34,373 bases of DNA from an uncultured Bifidobacterium sp. (lineage in GTDB: Bacteria; Actinomycetota; Actinomycetes; Actinomycetales; Bifidobacteriaceae), in the NCBI RefSeq assembly GCF_959020145.1, contig NZ_CAUEQY010000013.1, positions 1 through 34,373 of the forward strand, in the 5' to 3' direction. The translations under genes were made by a program, and so were the position numbers. Shown piece by piece: positions 31,023 to 34,373 of this stretch. Positions within the stretch are counted from its first letter, which is position 1. The number at the start of each line of letters is the position of its first letter. The notes under the pieces were generated by a model. That model made no database searches. It was not told the DNA's origin and was given only the letters and a program-made list of their open reading frames with translations.

Positions 31023-31826
31023 ATGATTTCGTCGCAACGCCAGCATTTGATTTTGAGCCGTCTGCGTACCCGTGGTGCGGTGCGCATCACTGCACTGTCC
31101 AAGGAATTGGGCGTCTCCGCGATGACCATCCGCCGTGACATCGCCGATCTGGCGGACAAGGGTCTGCTGAAGCGCGTGCACGGTGGCGCCGTCAGCACCA
31201 GCACACTGCTGAGCGAACCGCTGTTCTCTGTAAAGTCGCAGATGGACATCGGTCTGAAGGACGCCATCGCACAGGAAGCCGTCAAATACGTGGCCCCCGG
31301 CGACGTGATCGCCATCGGCGGCGGCACCACGGCGTACGTGTTCGCGCAGCATCTGCTCGAATCGCAGCAATCGTCCGGCATCACCATTCTTACCAACTCC
31401 ATTCCGGTGGCGGAGCTGGTGCAGGCGCTTGAATCGAAAGACGTGGAAGTCATCGTCACCGGCGGCGTCACCACGCGCTCCAACTCGCTCGTCGGGCCGA
31501 TCGCAGACAAAGTGGTCGCCTCGCTGCGCGTCAACACCGTATTCCTGGGCACGCATTCCGTGTCCATTCCGCGCGGTTTCCTCATGCCGAACTCGCTGGA
31601 AGCCGCAACCGATATGGCGATGATGGACATTGCCGATCGCACGATAATTTTGACCGACCACACCAAGTGGAGCTGCACGTCACTGTCGCTGTTCGCACGT
31701 TTTGACCAGGTGGATACGGTCATCACCGATGACGGATTGGACCCCGATTCGGTGTCGAAAACAAGGGATTTGGTCAAAGAGCTCGTTCTGGCGCGCCAGG
31801 CCGAGCCGGTTCAGGAAGGTGAATAA
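31023..31826 (+). CDS. DeoR-family transcription regulator of the galactose cluster
   Basis: The 267-residue protein has an N-terminal DeoR helix-turn-helix (ITALSKELGVSAMTIRRDIA, then KGLLKRVHGGAV) and a C-terminal sugar-phosphate sensor domain of the DeoRC type (AIGGGTTAYVFAQHLL, VIVTGGVTTRSNSLVGP, FLGTHSVSIPRGF, ILTDHTKW). It is encoded 4 nt before galT and is most likely a repressor relieved by a galactose-pathway sugar phosphate. The ATG at 31023 lies 6 nt after GATAAT, so translation is leaderless; an upstream in-frame ATG at 30999 falls inside the promoter. A palindrome overlapping the promoter suggests autoregulation. The binding target and effector are inferred. Confidence 0.88.
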   Translation: MISSQRQHLILSRLRTRGAVRITALSKELGVSAMTIRRDIADLADKGLLKRVHGGAVSTSTLLSEPLFSVKSQMDIGLKDAIAQEAVKYVAPGDVIAIGGGTTAYVFAQHLLESQQSSGITILTNSIPVAELVQALESKDVEVIVTGGVTTRSNSLVGPIADKVVASLRVNTVFLGTHSVSIPRGFLMPNSLEAATDMAMMDIADRTIILTDHTKWSCTSLSLFARFDQVDTVITDDGLDPDSVSKTRDLVKELVLARQAEPVQEGE

Positions 31827-31830
31827 TCAC

Positions 31831-33081
31831 ATGGGTGATTTCGTCAACTACACTCCGGGAGAATATGCGAAGGAGCATATCCGTATCACGCCGACCACGC
31901 TTGCCGATGGCCGCGACTTCTTCTATCTCGATGACGATCCGGAATACGTTTCCGGCGTCAAGACTCGCGAACTGAAGGATCCGCGCCAACTTCCGTACCG
32001 TTTCTCCAATCAGCTCAACGCCGCGGGCGAGGAGGTGCCGTACGCGGCTCCGGAAATGCGCCGCGACCCGCTGACCGGCGATTGGATTCCGATGGCGACC
32101 GCACGCATGAACCGCCCGATCACCGCAGGACCGGGCGCCACCGCCAAGGGCAACCCGCTGGCCGCACGCAAGCCGGGCGATCCGTACCAGGACGGCGAAG
32201 TGCCGGACACCGACTACAACGTGGTCGTGTTCGAAAACCGCTTCCCGTCGATGGTGCGCGTGCCGGGCCGTTCCGAAGCCGTGGAATACGTCAACGGCAA
32301 CCCGCTGTGGGAGAAGAAGCTCGCCGCAGGCCGCTGCGAAGTGATCTGCTTCGACCCGGATGAAGACGGCCTGCCGGCGGACCTGCCGGTCTCCCGCCTG
32401 CGCACCGTCGTGGAAGCATGGGCGTTCCGCACCGCCGAAATCTCCAAGATGGAGGGCATCGAGCAGATCTTCCCGTTCGAGAACCACGGTCAGGAAATCG
32501 GCGTCTCCCTGGCGCACCCTCATGGCCAGGTCTACTGCTATCCGTTCATCGCACCGAAGATGGAAGCCGAACTCAAGCAGACCGAAGCCTACCATGAGAA
32601 GACCGGCGGCAACCTGCTCAAGGATCTCATGAACTCCGAAATCGAGGCCGGGGAGCGCATCGTCATGCGCAACCACAGCTGGGTGGCCTACGTGCCAGCA
32701 GCAGCCCGCTGGCCCCTCGAGGTGCATGTGGCCCCGGTGCGCGACGTGCTCACCCTCGACGAGCTCAACGACCAGGAACGTTGGGATCTGGCCGTCATGT
32801 ACTCCACCCTGCTCAAGCGCGGCAACGCGTTCTTCGACAAGGGTGACGGCAAGGGCATGGACCTGCCGTACATCGCAGCATGGCATCAGGCCCCGATCCA
32901 CGACAAGCGCCGCGAAAACTACCGCCTCAACCTGCAGTTCTTCTCGTTCCGCCGCGCCGCCAACAAAATCAAGTATCTGGCCGGCTCCGAATCAGGCATG
33001 GCCGCATGGGTGTCCGACACCACGCCGGAACTCATCGCCAAGCGCTTCCACGAGCTCGGACCGATCGATATCGAAGGCTGA
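31831..33081 (+). CDS. galT: galactose-1-phosphate uridylyltransferase
   Basis: The 416-residue enzyme exchanges UMP between UDP-glucose and galactose 1-phosphate in the Leloir pathway. The catalytic signature GVSLAHPHGQVYCYPF holds His229 and His231, of which the latter is the expected nucleophile in HPHGQ. NVVVFENRFPSM is the conserved strand before the active site, and WHQAPIH near the C-terminus supplies metal or substrate contacts. Length is above E. coli GalT (348), with N-terminal extra residues. It starts at ATG 4 nt after the DeoR stop, with AGGAAGG inside the end of that gene, so it is translated from a polycistronic mRNA. galK follows after 31 nt. Confidence 0.95.
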   Translation: MGDFVNYTPGEYAKEHIRITPTTLADGRDFFYLDDDPEYVSGVKTRELKDPRQLPYRFSNQLNAAGEEVPYAAPEMRRDPLTGDWIPMATARMNRPITAGPGATAKGNPLAARKPGDPYQDGEVPDTDYNVVVFENRFPSMVRVPGRSEAVEYVNGNPLWEKKLAAGRCEVICFDPDEDGLPADLPVSRLRTVVEAWAFRTAEISKMEGIEQIFPFENHGQEIGVSLAHPHGQVYCYPFIAPKMEAELKQTEAYHEKTGGNLLKDLMNSEIEAGERIVMRNHSWVAYVPAAARWPLEVHVAPVRDVLTLDELNDQERWDLAVMYSTLLKRGNAFFDKGDGKGMDLPYIAAWHQAPIHDKRRENYRLNLQFFSFRRAANKIKYLAGSESGMAAWVSDTTPELIAKRFHELGPIDIEG

Positions 33082-33112
33082 AAGCCAATAAAACCCAAAG
33101 GACAAAACACCA

Positions 33113-34363
33113 ATGACTGCTGTTGAATTCATTGAGCCGCTCTCGCATGACGAGGGTGTGAAGAACGCGACCGACCTGTTCCGAGCCACCTACGGTGAGG
33201 AACCGGCTGGCGTATGGGCCGCACCGGGCCGTGTGAACCTGATTGGCGAACACACCGACTACAACGCGGGCCTGTGCCTGCCGATCGCACTGCCGCACCG
33301 CACGTTCATCGCGCTCAAGCCGCGTGAAGACACCAAGGTGCGCGTGGTTTCCGACGTTGACTCCGAAAACGTTACCGAAGCCGACCTCGATGGTCTGCAG
33401 GCCGGTGGCGTGGAAGGCTGGGCCGCCTACCCGGTGGGCGTTGCCTGGGCATTGCGCGAAGCCGGCTTCGATGCGGTGCAGGGCTTCGACGCGGCATTCT
33501 CCTCCTGCGTGCCGCTCGGTTCCGGTCTGAGCTCCTCCGCAGCCATGACCTGCTCCACCGCCTTGGCGCTGGATGACGTGTACGGTTTGGGTTATGGCGC
33601 ATCCGATGCCGGTCGTGTGACGCTGATCAACGCCGCCATCAAGTCGGAAAACGACATGGCGGGCGCGTCCACCGGTGGTCTCGATCAGAACGCATCCATG
33701 CGCTGCACTTTCGGCCATGCGTTGCGTCTTGATTGCCGTCCAGAGCTGAGCCCGCTGGAGAACGTCTCCCAGCAGGAATTCGATCTCGACAAGTACGGTC
33801 TGGAACTGCTGGTGCTTGACACTCAGGCTCCGCATCAGCTCAACGACGGCCAGTATGCCCAGCGTCGCGCCACTTGCGAGAAGGCCGCCGAAATCCTCGG
33901 CGTGGCCAACCTGCGTGTGGTCGCCGACAGCATCGCCAAGTCCGACGATCCGTTCCAGGCGCTCAAGGAAACGCTCGACAAGCTGGAAGACGACACGATG
34001 AAGAAGCGCGTGCGCCACGTCATCACCGAAATCGCCCGTGTCAATTCCTTCGTGCGTGCCTTCGCCAACGGCAAGATCGACGAGGCAGGCCGACTGTTCA
34101 ACGCGTCTCATGATTCGCTCGCTGCGGATTATGAAGTGACTGTGCCCGAGCTGGATATTGCCGTGGATGTGGCTCGTGTCAACGGCGCGTACGGCGCACG
34201 CATGACCGGCGGCGGCTTCGGCGGCTCCATCATCGCGCTGGTGAACAAGGGCCAGGGTCACGAGATCGCGCAGAAGATTGCTGACCGCTTCGAAAAGGAA
34301 GGTTTCAACGCGCCTCGCGCCTTGCCGGCGTTCGCTGCGGCTTCCGCGAGCCGCGAGGCCTGA
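33113..34363 (+). CDS. galK: galactokinase
   Basis: The 416-residue GHMP kinase phosphorylates galactose at C1 using ATP, the first Leloir step. Motif 1 is PGRVNLIGEHTDYNAG (the galactokinase signature), motif 2 is PLGSGLSSSAAM (the ATP phosphate-binding loop) and motif 3 is MTGGGFGGSIIAL. GGLDQNASMRC carries the catalytic aspartate. It starts at ATG after AAAGGA and follows galT by 31 nt, in the DeoR-galT-galK operon. The stop lies 10 nt before the window's end, so a terminator may lie beyond. In bifidobacteria this pair also serves galactose released from lacto-N-biose and lactose. Confidence 0.96.
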   Translation: MTAVEFIEPLSHDEGVKNATDLFRATYGEEPAGVWAAPGRVNLIGEHTDYNAGLCLPIALPHRTFIALKPREDTKVRVVSDVDSENVTEADLDGLQAGGVEGWAAYPVGVAWALREAGFDAVQGFDAAFSSCVPLGSGLSSSAAMTCSTALALDDVYGLGYGASDAGRVTLINAAIKSENDMAGASTGGLDQNASMRCTFGHALRLDCRPELSPLENVSQQEFDLDKYGLELLVLDTQAPHQLNDGQYAQRRATCEKAAEILGVANLRVVADSIAKSDDPFQALKETLDKLEDDTMKKRVRHVITEIARVNSFVRAFANGKIDEAGRLFNASHDSLAADYEVTVPELDIAVDVARVNGAYGARMTGGGFGGSIIALVNKGQGHEIAQKIADRFEKEGFNAPRALPAFAAASASREA

Positions 34364-34373
34364 TCGCAGAAGC

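Overview
The window is a chromosomal segment of a high-GC Gram-positive bacterium, most likely a Bifidobacterium. This is judged from protein character (a Wzz/BY-kinase fusion, a G5-domain Rpf-like protein, a DeoR-galT-galK Leloir cluster, an actinobacterial-type lipoate ligase) and from leaderless -10 promoters. The species cannot be fixed by reading alone.

Left part, about 1-10100: a lower-GC, accessory-looking region. It begins with decay: an IS256-family transposase stub, a 3' stub of rfbA (dTDP-glucose pyrophosphorylase), two hairpin repeats, a 42-bp repeat cluster and a frameshifted GIY-YIG nuclease pseudogene. Next come intact surface-polysaccharide genes: a Wzz/BY-kinase fusion, a membrane protein with a Gly/Asn/Ser-rich tail, a priming glycosylphosphotransferase and a DUF4012 protein. 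A run of 12 G lies just upstream of the priming transferase. Two small proteins of unknown function follow. No dedicated glycosyltransferases are present, so this looks like one edge of an EPS locus.

Middle, about 10100-28200: conserved core genes. They are an Rpf/G5 cell-wall protein and trxA (both minus strand), a NUDIX-like protein, an alpha/beta hydrolase, nudC, an L,D-transpeptidase, gcvH, a DUF2183 (App1-like) protein, a prolyl-oligopeptidase-family peptidase, leuB, a TM2 protein translationally coupled to a lipoate-protein ligase, a CRP/FNR regulator and a class A PBP with a Gln-rich tail. GcvH (a lipoyl acceptor) and the ligase form a plausible functional pair, and no gcvP or gcvT is in the window. 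The L,D-transpeptidase, Rpf-like protein and PBP all act on the cell wall.

Right part, about 28200-34373: an OYE-family flavin oxidoreductase, pyrD (minus strand), then DeoR-galT-galK. A palindrome overlaps the promoter and start of the DeoR gene.

Most notable non-coding signal: the hairpins after gcvH and after pyrD have completely different 27-28 bp stems but an almost identical loop of about 30 nt, in the same orientation relative to transcription, each followed by a T-run. Eight genes have a -10 hexamer ending 6-8 nt before the ATG, which indicates leaderless mRNAs and settles several start codons. I saw no tRNA, rRNA or CRISPR array.
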